This document shows, in pieces, positions 41,901 to 52,448 of a stretch of DNA of 64,000 bases. Source of the DNA: Alphaproteobacteria bacterium (GTDB lineage: Bacteria; Pseudomonadota; Alphaproteobacteria; JAEULC01); NCBI GenBank assembly GCA_023150455.1, contig JAKLKW010000002.1, forward strand, positions 22,899 to 86,898, read 5' to 3'. Below the pieces are notes generated by a model, which was not told the origin of the DNA, made no database searches, and worked only from the letters and a program-made list of their open reading frames with translations. Positions within the stretch are counted from its first letter, which is position 1, and each line of letters starts with the position of its first letter. A program made the position numbers and the translations under genes.

Positions 41901-42429
41901 GCGCGCGCTTGGCGCCGTTGATCGCGGCCTTGAAGTAGAGCGGGTCCTGGCAGGTCTCGATCAGGATCGCGTCGGCGCTGCCGTCGATCAGCCCGCCGCA
42001 CTGGACCCAGATCGCGTCCTCGACCGTCTGGTAGTCGACATGGCCGAGCGTCGGCAGCTTGGTGCCCGGCCCGACCGAGCCCACGACGAAGCGCCTCCGC
42101 CCGTCGCGCCCGGCGTCCTCGGCGGCCTCGCGCGCCAAGAGCGCCGCGGCCTTGTTGAGCGCGTACGCCTCGCCCTCGAGCCCGAACTCGGCGAGCGTGA
42201 TCGGCGAGCCGCCGAAGCTGTTGGTCTCGACCATGTCGGCGCCGGCCTCGAAATAGCCGCGATGGATGGCGCGCACGAGGTCGGGCCGGCTCTTGTTCAG
42301 GATCTCGGTGCAGTTCTCCTGGCCGAGATAGTCGCGGTCGACGTCGAGGTCCAGCGCCTGGACTTGCGTGCCCACGGCGCCGTCGCACAGCAGCACGCGC
42401 TCGGCCAGAAGGGCCAGGAATTCGCTCAT
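38932..42429 (-). CDS. metH: Methionine synthase (cobalamin-dependent)
   Basis: 1165 aa; LCDGAVGTQVQ, GGCCGTT, cobalamin-binding VKGDVHDIGKNL, C-terminal activation domain. Confidence 0.97.
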   Translation of the reverse strand: MSEFLALLAERVLLCDGAVGTQVQALDLDVDRDYLGQENCTEILNKSRPDLVRAIHRGYFEAGADMVETNSFGGSPITLAEFGLEGEAYALNKAAALLAREAAEDAGRDGRRRFVVGSVGPGTKLPTLGHVDYQTVEDAIWVQCGGLIDGSADAILIETCQDPLYFKAAINGAKRARAAAGTATPILLQVTVETTGTLLVGSDIAAAATVAHALDVAAMGLNCATGPREMAEHVRWLAENWTGPISVQPNAGLPELVDGRTRYPLGAEEMAKWLERFVVEDGVNLIGGCCGTTHEHIRALDRMLRARAGDGWRPAPKQRSARWTPSIASLYGQVPLRQENAYLSIGERCNANGSKKFRELQEKGDWQGCVEMGREQVKEGSHALDVCTAFVGRDEIKEMAEVVSRMRGSVNAPLVIDSTEYDVLESTLKLYGGKPVINSINFEDGEEPAAKRLALARRFGAAVVALTIDEKGMAKSAEDKVKVAHRLYDFACNRHGLPPSDLLFDPLTFTICTGNEDDRKLGLWTLEAIERIAKELPECQIILGLSNISFGLKPAARHVLNSVFLDHALKRGMTGAIVHVSKITPLHKIPAEEVQVAEDLIYDRRRDGYDPLQAFIALFKDRQAEASEKRARAETVEERLKLRIVDGERQGLTDDLALAMQTYKPLDIINTFLLDGMKVVGELFGAGKMQLPFVLQSAETMKAAVAWLEPFMERVDGQNKGTVVLATVKGDVHDIGKNLVDIILTNNGFKVVNLGIKQPLDAILKAAEEHKADAIGMSGLLVKSTVVMKDNLNEMTRLGVNTPVLLGGAALTRRYVEDDCVRAYACGRVAYAGDAFDGLDLATRVVEGRFDDHLAARRAANQNKARNTRRTLGRATDAATRPVDYEETRLRRSELAGGVEAPAPPFWGARIIDHTPIRALVPYLNERMLYQFHWGFRKEGRTLEQYMAWARQELKPILKRLIDVCEQQDILQPKAAYGFWKAAAEGNDVIVYDTDGSSELCRFALPRQARPEGLCIADFFRDVSLGPDRRDVIGFQVVTMGQRAADVAREWFADNRYQDYLYLHGLGVEMAEAMAEYVHTRIRAELGFGHEDARSMDELLRQSYRGSRYSFGYPACPRLEDQAPILKLLGAGRIGVELSDEFQLHPEQSTSAIVVHHPRAKYFSV

Positions 42430-42454
42430 GAGGGAATGCCCCGGGCGGGAGGGA

Positions 42455-43363
42455 TCAGGCGCCGACCGCCGACGCCAGCGGCGCGGCGGGTTCCTGCGCC
42501 ACGATGCCGACGGCGGCGCAGATGTCGCGCGTCAGCTCGGCGCGGTTCAGCGTGTAGACGTGCAGCGCGCCGACGCCGCCTTCGATCAGCGCCGCCGCCA
42601 TCGCCGCGGCGGTCTCGACCGCCGCCGCGTGGCGCGCCTTGGGATCGGCGTCGAGCCCCTCGAAGCGCCGCCTGAGCCCGGCCGGCACCGTCGTGCCGCA
42701 CCGCTCGCTGAAACTGCAGGTCTGCCGGAAATTGGCGATCGGCAGCAGGCCCGGCACGATCGGCACGGTGATGCGCCTGGCGCGCGCGCGGTCGCGGAAG
42801 CGGAAGAAGATGTCGGGGTCGAAGAAGTACTGCGTGATCGCGCGGCAGGCGCCGGCGTCGATCTTGCGCTTGAGGTTGTCGAGATCGGCGTCGGCGCTGG
42901 CGGCTTCCGGATGCGTCTCGGGGAAGGCCGCGACCGAGATGTCGAAGTCGTTGATGCGCCTCAAGCCCTCGACCAGCTCCGCGGCATAGGCATAGCCGCC
43001 GGGGAAGGGCGTGTAGCGCTCGCCCAGGCCCTCGGGCGGATCGCCGCGCAGCGCCACGATGTGGCGCACGCCGGCACGCCAGTAGCGCACGGCGATGGCG
43101 TCGATCTCCGCCCGCGTGGCGCCGACGCAGGTCAGGTGCGCCGCCGGCTCGAGCGCGGTCGTGGCGCGGATGCGGGCGACCGTCGCATGGGTGCGGTCGC
43201 GCGTCGTGCCCCCGGCACCGTAGGTGACGGAAACGAACCGCGGCTTCAGGGGCGCCAGCGCCTGGATCGCCTGCCACAGGCGCTGCTCCATGTCGGGCGT
43301 CTTGGGCGGGAAGAACTCGAACGACAGATCGATCGCGCGCCGGCCCGATGCATCAGTGCTCAT
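42455..43363 (-). CDS. metF: Methylenetetrahydrofolate reductase
   Basis: FEFFPPKTPDMEQRLWQAIQALAPLKPRFVSVTYGAGGTTRDRT; ATG overlaps the preceding stop (ATGA). Confidence 0.96.
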   Translation of the reverse strand: MSTDASGRRAIDLSFEFFPPKTPDMEQRLWQAIQALAPLKPRFVSVTYGAGGTTRDRTHATVARIRATTALEPAAHLTCVGATRAEIDAIAVRYWRAGVRHIVALRGDPPEGLGERYTPFPGGYAYAAELVEGLRRINDFDISVAAFPETHPEAASADADLDNLKRKIDAGACRAITQYFFDPDIFFRFRDRARARRITVPIVPGLLPIANFRQTCSFSERCGTTVPAGLRRRFEGLDADPKARHAAAVETAAAMAAALIEGGVGALHVYTLNRAELTRDICAAVGIVAQEPAAPLASAVGA

Positions 43364-44448
43364 CGCTTTCGCCCTTCCGGTTGTCCGTTGGCCGGTTGTC
43401 CATTGGCCGGTTGTCCGTTGGCCGGTTGTCCCTTGGCCGGTTGTCCCTTGGCCGGTTGCGCTCCGGCCATCTGCTCTTGCTTCTCGTCGTTCTCGTTGCC
43501 GGCGGCCGTGGCCTGCCAGATGTTCACGGTGAGCGGATCGCCCGCGAGGCGGACGACCGGCTCGGGCTCCAGCCCCGCCGCGCGGCACCAGCCGGCGATC
43601 TCGTCGTCGCGGAATCCGAGGCGGCGATGGGCGTGCTCGCTGCGCAGGTGCTCGAGCTCGTGCGGGGCGAAATCGACCACGACCAGCCGCCCGCCGGGCC
43701 GGAGCACGCGCGCCGCCTCGGCGATCGCCTCGGCCGGCTCGTCGGCGTAGTGCAGCACCTGGTGGATGATGACCGCGTCGAAGGAGCGGTCGGGCAGCGG
43801 CAGCTGGTACATGTCGCCCTGGCGCACCAGGCAGTTGCGCCGGCCGGTCTTGTCGAGGTTGGCACGCGCCACCGCCAGCATCTCGCGCGACATGTCGATG
43901 CCGACCGCGTGCTCCACGCGCTCGGCGAACAGCTCCAGCATGCGCCCGGTGCCGGTGCCGATGTCGAGCAGGTCGGCGATGCCCTGGCGCGGCAGCATTT
44001 CGAGCAGCGCGCCCTCGACCACCCGGTCGTCGACATGGAGCGAGCGAATCTCGTCCCACCGCGCCGCGTTGGCGCGGAAATAGGCCGCCGCGGCCTCGGC
44101 CCGCGCGCGGCGCACGTCGCCGAGCCGGGCCAGGTCGCGGCCCAGCGTGGCATCGTCGGGGGGAATCAGGTCGATCAGCCCCCGTGTCAGCTCGGCGCCC
44201 GGCCCGTGCTGCGCCACCCGATAGAACACCCAGGTGCCCTCGCGGCAGCGGTCCAGGAGCCCCGCCTCGCACAGCAGCTTGAGGTGCCGGGAGACACGCG
44301 GCTGGCTCTGGCCAAGTATTTGCGTCAGCTCGCTGACGGTCAGCTCGGCATGGGCGCACAACGCCAGAAGCCGGAGCCGGGAAGGCTCGGCGGCGGCGCG
44401 CAGGCCTGACAAAAGCTCGTCCATAGCCAAAACCGTAACGGGGCTCAT
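43360..44448 (-). CDS. ArsR-family HTH regulator fused to SAM-dependent methyltransferase
   Basis: LSGLRAAAEPSRLRLLALCAHAELTVSELTQILGQSQPRVSRHLKLL wHTH plus LLDIGTGTGRMLELFAERV methyltransferase; C-terminal PA(K/N)GQ pentapeptide repeat. Confidence 0.93.
   Translation of the reverse strand: MSPVTVLAMDELLSGLRAAAEPSRLRLLALCAHAELTVSELTQILGQSQPRVSRHLKLLCEAGLLDRCREGTWVFYRVAQHGPGAELTRGLIDLIPPDDATLGRDLARLGDVRRARAEAAAAYFRANAARWDEIRSLHVDDRVVEGALLEMLPRQGIADLLDIGTGTGRMLELFAERVEHAVGIDMSREMLAVARANLDKTGRRNCLVRQGDMYQLPLPDRSFDAVIIHQVLHYADEPAEAIAEAARVLRPGGRLVVVDFAPHELEHLRSEHAHRRLGFRDDEIAGWCRAAGLEPEPVVRLAGDPLTVNIWQATAAGNENDEKQEQMAGAQPAKGQPAKGQPANGQPANGQPANGQPEGRKR
43381..43455. repeat. 15-bp in-frame tandem repeat (5 units)
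   Basis: TTGTCCGTTGGCCGG / TTGTCCATTGGCCGG / TTGTCCGTTGGCCGG / TTGTCCCTTGGCCGG x2; encodes PAKGQ/PANGQ on the minus strand. Confidence 0.95.
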
Positions 44449-44462
44449 CTAGACAGAAGGAT

Positions 44463-44478
44463 ATAAAAATATGTTTAT
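44463..44478. promoter_or_regulatory. Candidate ArsR-type operator palindrome
   Basis: ATAAAAATATGTTTAT imperfect palindrome in an AT-rich island 15 bp upstream of the ArsR-methyltransferase start. Confidence 0.4.
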
Positions 44479-44814
44479 GTATTTCTGCGATGCCTGTCGA
44501 GCGAAAAAATAGCCCGAGTGACGGCGATCACATCCAGGCCGCGGCAAAACTGCAACAACGGTGTCAATAAACACACAGGGTTGCGGGAAACCAATTCTCC
44601 CTATTGGAGGGACGTGATAGGCGTTAACCCGACGTCGGGCCATATCCGTCCGACGGCGCTCCTTGCCCGTATGAAGCGACTGGCAAGGGGATGCCGAGTG
44701 CGTGCCAGGGCTGCCACGCGAGACGGAAACGCAACGACACGCGGGACAACCGCGGGCCGGGATCGGAGAACGCGGTAGGGACTTGGTGTTGGACGAGTTG
44801 GTCAGAGACAAGAA

Positions 44815-45705
44815 ATGCAAGAACGCTTGAAGCGCAGTCTGATGGGAGCGGCCTTGGCGGCCATGGTGCTGACCTCCGGATGCGCCGGGCCGCCCACCGA
44901 TCCGGATGCCAGGGCCGCCTATGAAGAGGCGAACGACCCTTGGGAGCCGTTCAACCGCTACATCTTCGACGTCAACTACGCGATGGACCAGCTGTTCTTC
45001 CGGCCCATCGCCGGCATGTACCGCACCGGCGTGCCGGAAGTGGTTCGCGACGCGATTCGCAATTTCCTGCGCAACCTGCGCTCGCCGCTGATTCTGATCC
45101 ACGACCTGCTGCAGGGCGAGCTTGACCGCGCCGGCCAGACGCTGCAACGATTCGCGCTCAACTCGACTTTGGGCGTGGCCGGTTTCATCGATTTCGCCGA
45201 CGAGGTGATGGGCGTTACGTTCCACGACGAGGATTTCGGGCAGACGCTCGGCGTCTGGGGCTTCCAGGAGGGCTGGTACATCATGCTGCCCTTCTACGGG
45301 CCGTCGAACCCGCGCGACACGGTCGGCCTCGTCGTCGACAGCTTCATCGATCCAGTTTCGATCGCGATGCAGCTCTACGGGCCGGAATACGGGCCGCTGG
45401 CGCGCTCGGTGCTGACCGCGCTCGACCAGCGCTCGCGCGCCATCGACGCGCTGGACGAGGTCGAGCGCACCTCGATCGACTATTACGCGACGATCCGCAG
45501 CCTGTATCGCCAGCGCCGCGACGACGAGATCCGCCAAGGCCGGCCGACCGCGACGCCGTTCGCGCCGACGATCACGGGCGAAGAGCAGAGCCCGATGTTC
45601 CAGACGCCGAAGCCGGCCGAGGCGCCGGCTGCTCCGCCGCCGAGCCCGCTGTTCATCAAGAAGGGCGGCGTCGGGGCGGATCAGATTTCGCAACGGGCGC
45701 AGTAG
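44815..45705 (+). CDS. mlaA: MlaA/VacJ-family lipoprotein
   Basis: Lipobox LTSGCAG; NDPWEPFNRYIFDVNYAMDQLFFRPIAGMYR...GWYIMLPFYGPSNPRDTVG. Confidence 0.95.
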   Translation: MQERLKRSLMGAALAAMVLTSGCAGPPTDPDARAAYEEANDPWEPFNRYIFDVNYAMDQLFFRPIAGMYRTGVPEVVRDAIRNFLRNLRSPLILIHDLLQGELDRAGQTLQRFALNSTLGVAGFIDFADEVMGVTFHDEDFGQTLGVWGFQEGWYIMLPFYGPSNPRDTVGLVVDSFIDPVSIAMQLYGPEYGPLARSVLTALDQRSRAIDALDEVERTSIDYYATIRSLYRQRRDDEIRQGRPTATPFAPTITGEEQSPMFQTPKPAEAPAAPPPSPLFIKKGGVGADQISQRAQ

Positions 45706-45715
45706 CGAGGTCATC

Positions 45716-46357
45716 ATGTTGACGCGCCGCGGCGTCGGCATGGCACTGCTGATGATGACGGCAGCGGCGCTGCTTTCGCCGCCCGAGCATGCGCGTGCGG
45801 CCAGCGAGCATGCGGAGGGCGCGCGGAGCTTCCTGCAGGGGCTCGCCGACCGCACCATCGCCGTGCTGAACCAGAAGGACCTGCCGCCGCCCAAGCGCAT
45901 CCAGACGTTCCGCCAGCTGTTCGCCGACGGCTTCGACGTGCCGACGATCGGGCGATTCGTCGCCGGCCGCTCGTGGCAGCGCGCGACCGAGCCGCAGAAG
46001 ACCGCCTACCTGCAGGTGTTCGAGGATGTCACCATCCTGACCTGGGCGCTGCGCTTCGACCAGTACGCCGGCGAGAGGCTGGAAATCGACAGGGTGCGCG
46101 AGGACGGCAAGGCGGTGATCCTGGAGAGCTCGATCATCCGCCCCGGCAAGGGCTCGATCAAGGTCGAGTGGCGCATCGAGAAGGGCAAGGACGGCTACAA
46201 GATCCTCGACATCATCGCCGAAGGCACCAGCCTGGCGATCGCCCAGCGCGCCGACTACTCGGCCGTGATCCAGCAGAGCAACGGCGAGTTCGAAGGGCTG
46301 ATCCGGGCGCTGCGCGACAAGCGCGAGAAGCTCAGGCAGCAGGCGAAGCTCGAGTAG
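45716..46357 (+). CDS. mlaC: MlaC/Ttg2D-family phospholipid-binding protein (copy 1)
   Basis: RIQTFRQLFADGFDVPTIGRFVAGRSWQRATEPQKTAYLQVFEDV; VEWRIEKGKDGYKILDIIAEGTSLAIAQRADYSAVIQ. Confidence 0.9.
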   Translation: MLTRRGVGMALLMMTAAALLSPPEHARAASEHAEGARSFLQGLADRTIAVLNQKDLPPPKRIQTFRQLFADGFDVPTIGRFVAGRSWQRATEPQKTAYLQVFEDVTILTWALRFDQYAGERLEIDRVREDGKAVILESSIIRPGKGSIKVEWRIEKGKDGYKILDIIAEGTSLAIAQRADYSAVIQQSNGEFEGLIRALRDKREKLRQQAKLE

Positions 46358-46418
46358 CGACGCCATCGGTCCCGCCTGCGATCCGATTCGCCGCGGCGGC
46401 CGTACCACGATCGAAGAG

Positions 46419-47066
46419 GTGGACGTGATCCTTTCCCGACGCGCCGCATTGGCCGGCGCCGCTGCAACCTTCGTCCTTGCCGGGCAGGCCCGCGCCGAGA
46501 GCGCCTTCGGCGACGGCGCCGGCGTGTTCATCAAGGACCTGGCCGACCGCGCCATCGGCGTGCTGAACGACAGGTCGATGCCGGTCCAGCGCCGCGTCGA
46601 TTCGTTTCGCGCCCTGTTCCTCGAAGGCTTCGACGTGCCGACCATCGCCCAGTTCGTCATGGGCCGCGCCTGGGCACGGGCGACCGACGAGCAGCGCCAG
46701 ACCTACCTCAGGGTGTTCGAGGAGGTCACGCTGCTGACCTGGGCGCTGCGCTTCAACGAATATGCCGGCGAGACGCTGAAGCTGGACAAGACCCGCGTCG
46801 AGGGCGGCCGGGTCGCCTTCGTCGACAGCCAGGTGGTCCGGCCCGGCCGCGACCCGGTCAAGGTGCAATGGCGCATCGAGCGGCCGCGCGGCGCCTACAA
46901 GATCCTGGACATCGTGGTCGAGGGCAGCTCGATGGCCGTGGCGCAGCGCGCCGACTATTCCGCCGTGCTGCAGCAGGGCAACGGCAAGGTCGACGCCCTG
47001 ATCGCGGCGCTGAACACCAAGCTCGACCAGCTGAACCAGAAGGCCCAGGCGCTGGCGCAGAACTGA
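46419..47066 (+). CDS. MlaC/Ttg2D-family phospholipid-binding protein (copy 2, tandem paralog)
   Basis: RVDSFRALFLEGFDVPTIAQFVMGRAWARATDEQRQTYLRVFEEV; VQWRIERPRGAYKILDIVVEGSSMAVAQRADYSAVLQ, clearly homologous to 45716-46357. Confidence 0.9.
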   Translation: MDVILSRRAALAGAAATFVLAGQARAESAFGDGAGVFIKDLADRAIGVLNDRSMPVQRRVDSFRALFLEGFDVPTIAQFVMGRAWARATDEQRQTYLRVFEEVTLLTWALRFNEYAGETLKLDKTRVEGGRVAFVDSQVVRPGRDPVKVQWRIERPRGAYKILDIVVEGSSMAVAQRADYSAVLQQGNGKVDALIAALNTKLDQLNQKAQALAQN

Positions 47067-47129
47067 TCCTTCGACAAGCTGCGGACAAGGCCTCGGTCGC
47101 CTCTTCCTCGTCCCGAGCCTGTCGAAGGA
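47067..47129. repeat. REP-like palindrome
   Basis: TCCTTCGACAAGCT ... CCGAGCCTGTCGAAGGA arms between mlaC-2 and ettA 3' ends. Confidence 0.6.
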
Positions 47130-47144
47130 CGGCGCGCCGACCGG

Positions 47145-48824
<1,680 letters not shown>

Positions 48825-49361
48825 ACGGCCCCTCCGGTCGGATTGCGAATGGGATAGCGGATTGAAATGGCGGGGACTTGTAGCCGCAAGCGGGCGCCGA
48901 CGCAACGTCCGGCAATCAAGTCCCCGGCCTTGGCGCCGGCGGGCCGGGACCGGCGCGATCGCGCATCGGGGCTTGTTGGCGTTGGCGCCGAACCACACAA
49001 CCGATTCTCGTGTCACCGATATTCGACCACCCCGTTCGCCGGCGCCGTCACGGCGACCTCGACTCGTTGGATGCCGAGTACCTGGTGGCGGGTACGCTTG
49101 ATCGTACCCTTCGCTACGCTCGCATCACGGTCGCCGACGCCGGCAGCGCCCGATGCCCTGGCGCCGCGCGGCGGCGAGGCCTGAAAGCCCGCCCCGGCTG
49201 TGCCGGGCCACATTGGCTGGACAGCATGCGCACTCTCAAGGATTGCCAAGAGCTGCGTCGACCCATCGGCCGGAAAATCACGGTTTCCTAACCGCGCCGC
49301 ATCGCCTAGCATGGGGCGACGATCCGGCCGCGTCTGAAAGCGGTTTCTTGAGGGGGTTACG

Positions 49362-50432
49362 ATGGCACAGTCTCGGGGAGCGACGCGGAGCATCGCGGCG
49401 CTGGTCTTGGCATTCGCTGTCGCGGGCGGCGGAGTCGCGGCGGCTCAGGACAAGTCGAAGCAGGTGTACTTCCTCAGCTGGGGCGGCACCGTCCAGACGA
49501 TGCTGGAGAAGGAAGGATGGGCGGACCAGTTCGCCAAGGATACCGGCTACACCGTCACTCTGGTCCCGAAGGCAACGTCGAGCGAGATCATCGCAACCGC
49601 CGTCGCGCAGAAAGAAAAGCCGCAGGTCGACGTGGTGATGTGCGATCTGATCGCCTTCATGCAGGGTACCGACCAGGGCGTCTTCGCCAAGATCGATCCG
49701 GCGAAGGTTCCGAACATGTCCAAGATGGCGGACATGGCGAAGATGCCCGGCGGCGATGGGGTATACACCTACGCAGACGTGCTCGCGATCATCTACCACG
49801 AGGAGATGTTCAAGAAGAAAGGTTGGAAGGCGCCGACCACCTGGTCCGATCTGCTACGGCCGGAACTGAAGGGCACCGTCATCATTCCGCCCGTCAGCAA
49901 CACCTACGGTCTCTACACGCTGGTCGAGTTCGCGCGGATGAACGGGGGCGGCGAGACAAATATCGACCCGGGCTTCGCCACGTTGAAGAAGGTCGCGCCG
50001 AACGTCGTCGACTGGACCACCACCTTCGCGAAGATCGGCACGCTGATGGAAAGCGAGACCGCGTCGATCGCGGTCTTCGGCAACGCCTCGGGCTGGGAGA
50101 TCAAAGGCAAGGGCATCCCGGTCAGCGTCGTCGTCCCGCGCCCCGCCTACATTAGCCCGACCGTGGCCGGCATCATGAAGGGCAGCCCCAACCCCGCCGG
50201 TGCGGAGGCGCTGCTGAACTGGCTGATCGGCGAGAAGGTGTTGACCTACCGCGCCGAGCGTTTCGGCAACACGCCGATGAACAAGGAAGTGAAAGTCGGT
50301 GACAAGGCGAAAGACCGCGTGCTGACCGGCGATCAGCTGAACAACCTGGCGAAGCTCGACTACACCAAGGTGCTGGCGCAACGGGCGGAGTGGAATGCCC
50401 GCTTCGAGCGCGAAGTCGCCACGATCAAGTAG
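49362..50432 (+). CDS. ABC transporter substrate-binding protein (PotD/spermidine-putrescine-like)
   Basis: Signal sequence; VYFLSWGGTVQTMLEKEGWADQFAKDTGYTVTLVPKATSSEI. Confidence 0.88.
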   Translation: MAQSRGATRSIAALVLAFAVAGGGVAAAQDKSKQVYFLSWGGTVQTMLEKEGWADQFAKDTGYTVTLVPKATSSEIIATAVAQKEKPQVDVVMCDLIAFMQGTDQGVFAKIDPAKVPNMSKMADMAKMPGGDGVYTYADVLAIIYHEEMFKKKGWKAPTTWSDLLRPELKGTVIIPPVSNTYGLYTLVEFARMNGGGETNIDPGFATLKKVAPNVVDWTTTFAKIGTLMESETASIAVFGNASGWEIKGKGIPVSVVVPRPAYISPTVAGIMKGSPNPAGAEALLNWLIGEKVLTYRAERFGNTPMNKEVKVGDKAKDRVLTGDQLNNLAKLDYTKVLAQRAEWNARFEREVATIK

Positions 50433-50497
50433 GACGGCCGACGCTTTCGCGCCGCCGTCCTCGTACCTTGTGACCGCCCGGAGGCAGCACCTCCGAC

Positions 50498-51562
50498 ATG
50501 TCGCTGGAACTGAAATCGCTGCGCAAGCACTTCGGCGCGGTGAAGGCGATCGACGACGTGTCCCTGGCCGTCGGTGACGGGGAGTTCTTCTCGCTGCTCG
50601 GCCCGTCCGGCTGCGGCAAAACGACGCTCCTGCGCACGATCGCCGGGATCCTGCAGCCGGACGGCGGCACCATCGCGCTCGACGGGCGCGATATCACCAG
50701 GGTGCCCGTGCACGCACGCAACACCGCCCTGGTGTTCCAGAGCTATGCCCTGTTCCCGCACCTCACCGTCTTCGAGAACATCGCGTTCGGGCTTCGGATG
50801 CGGCGGGAGAAGGAAGCGGCGATCCGATCGCGGGTAGTCGAGGCGCTTGGCCTGGTACGCCTCGAAGGGATGGGCGAGCGCCTTCCGGCGCAGATCTCCG
50901 GCGGGCAGCAGCAGCGCGTGGCGCTCGCCCGCGCCCTGGTCGTGCGACCCGCGCTGCTGCTGCTCGACGAACCGCTGAGCAACCTCGATGCCAGGCTGCG
51001 GGAGGAGATGCGCGTCGAGATCCGCCGCATCCAGCGCGCGGTCGGGATTACGACCATCCTCGTCACGCACGATATCCAGGAGGCTTTCGCGCTTTCCGAC
51101 CGCATTGCGGTCATGAACCAGGGCCGGGCGGAGCAGATCGGCTCGCCGGCGGACATCTACCTGCGGCCTGCGACGCAGTTCGTCGCCGAGTTCGCCGGCC
51201 AGATCAATCATTTCGCCGTGCGCGTGGAACGCGTGGACGGCGCGCGGGCGCAGGTGGCCGCGTCCGATGGCTTCCGGTTTTGGATCGCCTCGATCGGGCG
51301 CGCCCCGGCCGTCGGAAGCGAACTGGTGGTGATCCTGCGCCCGGAGCGGGTACGGCTGGACGCCGGCCCCCACGCCAATCGCTTCACCGCAACCGTCGAG
51401 GACGTAACCTATCTTGGCGGGCTCACGATCTACCGCTTGGCGCTGGGAGCGCACCGCCTGCTTGCCCAGGCGCAGAATCTCGGGGCGCCGGGGCCGTCGC
51501 CGGGCGCAACCGTGCCGGTGGGGTGGGAACCCGAGGACGGGGTCTGCCTTGTCCGGAACTGA
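50498..51562 (+). CDS. ABC transporter ATP-binding protein (PotA-like)
   Basis: LLGPSGCGKTTLLRTIAG Walker A, ISGGQQQRVALARAL, C-terminal TOBE-like domain. Confidence 0.94.
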   Translation: MSLELKSLRKHFGAVKAIDDVSLAVGDGEFFSLLGPSGCGKTTLLRTIAGILQPDGGTIALDGRDITRVPVHARNTALVFQSYALFPHLTVFENIAFGLRMRREKEAAIRSRVVEALGLVRLEGMGERLPAQISGGQQQRVALARALVVRPALLLLDEPLSNLDARLREEMRVEIRRIQRAVGITTILVTHDIQEAFALSDRIAVMNQGRAEQIGSPADIYLRPATQFVAEFAGQINHFAVRVERVDGARAQVAASDGFRFWIASIGRAPAVGSELVVILRPERVRLDAGPHANRFTATVEDVTYLGGLTIYRLALGAHRLLAQAQNLGAPGPSPGATVPVGWEPEDGVCLVRN

Positions 51563-52448
51563 CGCCACGATCCAGGGCCAGGGCGCCGCGCGCTGGCTGC
51601 CGGCCGTTTTCGTCCTGCCGCTCGGCATCGTCCTGGCCCTCGGCTTCCTGTGGCCGCTCTTCGACGGGACCGTCAACAGCTTCCACCCCTTCACCCGTGC
51701 CGGCATCGACCGCTCGACCTGGACCCTCGAGAACTATGCCAAGCTGGCCGACAGCTTCTACGCGGGCATCCTCTGGCGCACGATCCGCGTCAGCCTGATC
51801 GTCACGCTGCTGACGGCCGCGCTCGCCTATCCGGTCGCCCTCTACATCGTCGGGCTGTCGCCGCGTGGCCAGGCCTTCTATCTGCTGATCTACATGACGC
51901 CATGGCTGGTCAATGTCGTGGTGAAGGCCTTCGGCTGGTCGCTGCTGTTGAGCGCGAACGGGGTCATCAACCAGTCGCTGAAGGCGCTGGGCATCATCGA
52001 GACGTCGATGCGCCTGATGCTCAACGAGACCGGTATCGTGATCGGCCTGACGCACGGGCATTTCATCTTCGTGCTTCTGCCGCTGTGGGCGGCGTTGAGC
52101 GGCCTCGACCCCAACCTGCGCTGGGCGGCCGCCAACCTGGGCGCGCGCGGCTGGGACATCTTTCGCCGCGTGACCCTGCCGCTCACGTTGCCGGCGCTCA
52201 TGGCCGGGCTGATCATCAACTTCACGATGAACATGACCGCGTTCGCGACGCCGGCGCTCCTGGGCGGAGCGCGGGCCCGGGTCGTCTCCTTTCTTGCCTA
52301 CGAGGTGAACCTGGTCGAGCTCAACTGGCCGCTCGGCTCCGCCATGGCCGTGGCGATGCTGGCGATCTCGCTGCTGCTGATCTGGCTGTCGCTGCGCACC
52401 GCGTCCTTCGGCAGCCGCCGCGTCAGGCCCGAGGGGGCGTCACCATGA
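51549..52448 (+). CDS. ABC transporter permease (PotB-like); proposed TTG start
   Basis: TTG in frame 51549 overlapping the upstream stop; ARWLPAVFVLPLGIVLALGFLWPLF; membrane protein with NLGARGWDIFRRVTLPLTLP EAA loop. Confidence 0.85.
   Translation: MSGTDATIQGQGAARWLPAVFVLPLGIVLALGFLWPLFDGTVNSFHPFTRAGIDRSTWTLENYAKLADSFYAGILWRTIRVSLIVTLLTAALAYPVALYIVGLSPRGQAFYLLIYMTPWLVNVVVKAFGWSLLLSANGVINQSLKALGIIETSMRLMLNETGIVIGLTHGHFIFVLLPLWAALSGLDPNLRWAAANLGARGWDIFRRVTLPLTLPALMAGLIINFTMNMTAFATPALLGGARARVVSFLAYEVNLVELNWPLGSAMAVAMLAISLLLIWLSLRTASFGSRRVRPEGASP

Noticed and set aside
44015-44035. ACCACCCGGTCG at about 44019 matching part of the spacer (CCACCCGGTCG)
   Set aside because: About 11-nt match only, in GC-rich coding sequence; expected by chance and does not extend.
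44449-45900. Minus-strand 483-aa ORF across mlaA
   Set aside because: Shadow frame antisense to a clear MlaA lipoprotein; no recognisable motifs.
48867-49300. Possible small genes between ettA and the ABC operon
   Set aside because: Translations show no family signature and no convincing ribosome-binding site; left unannotated.
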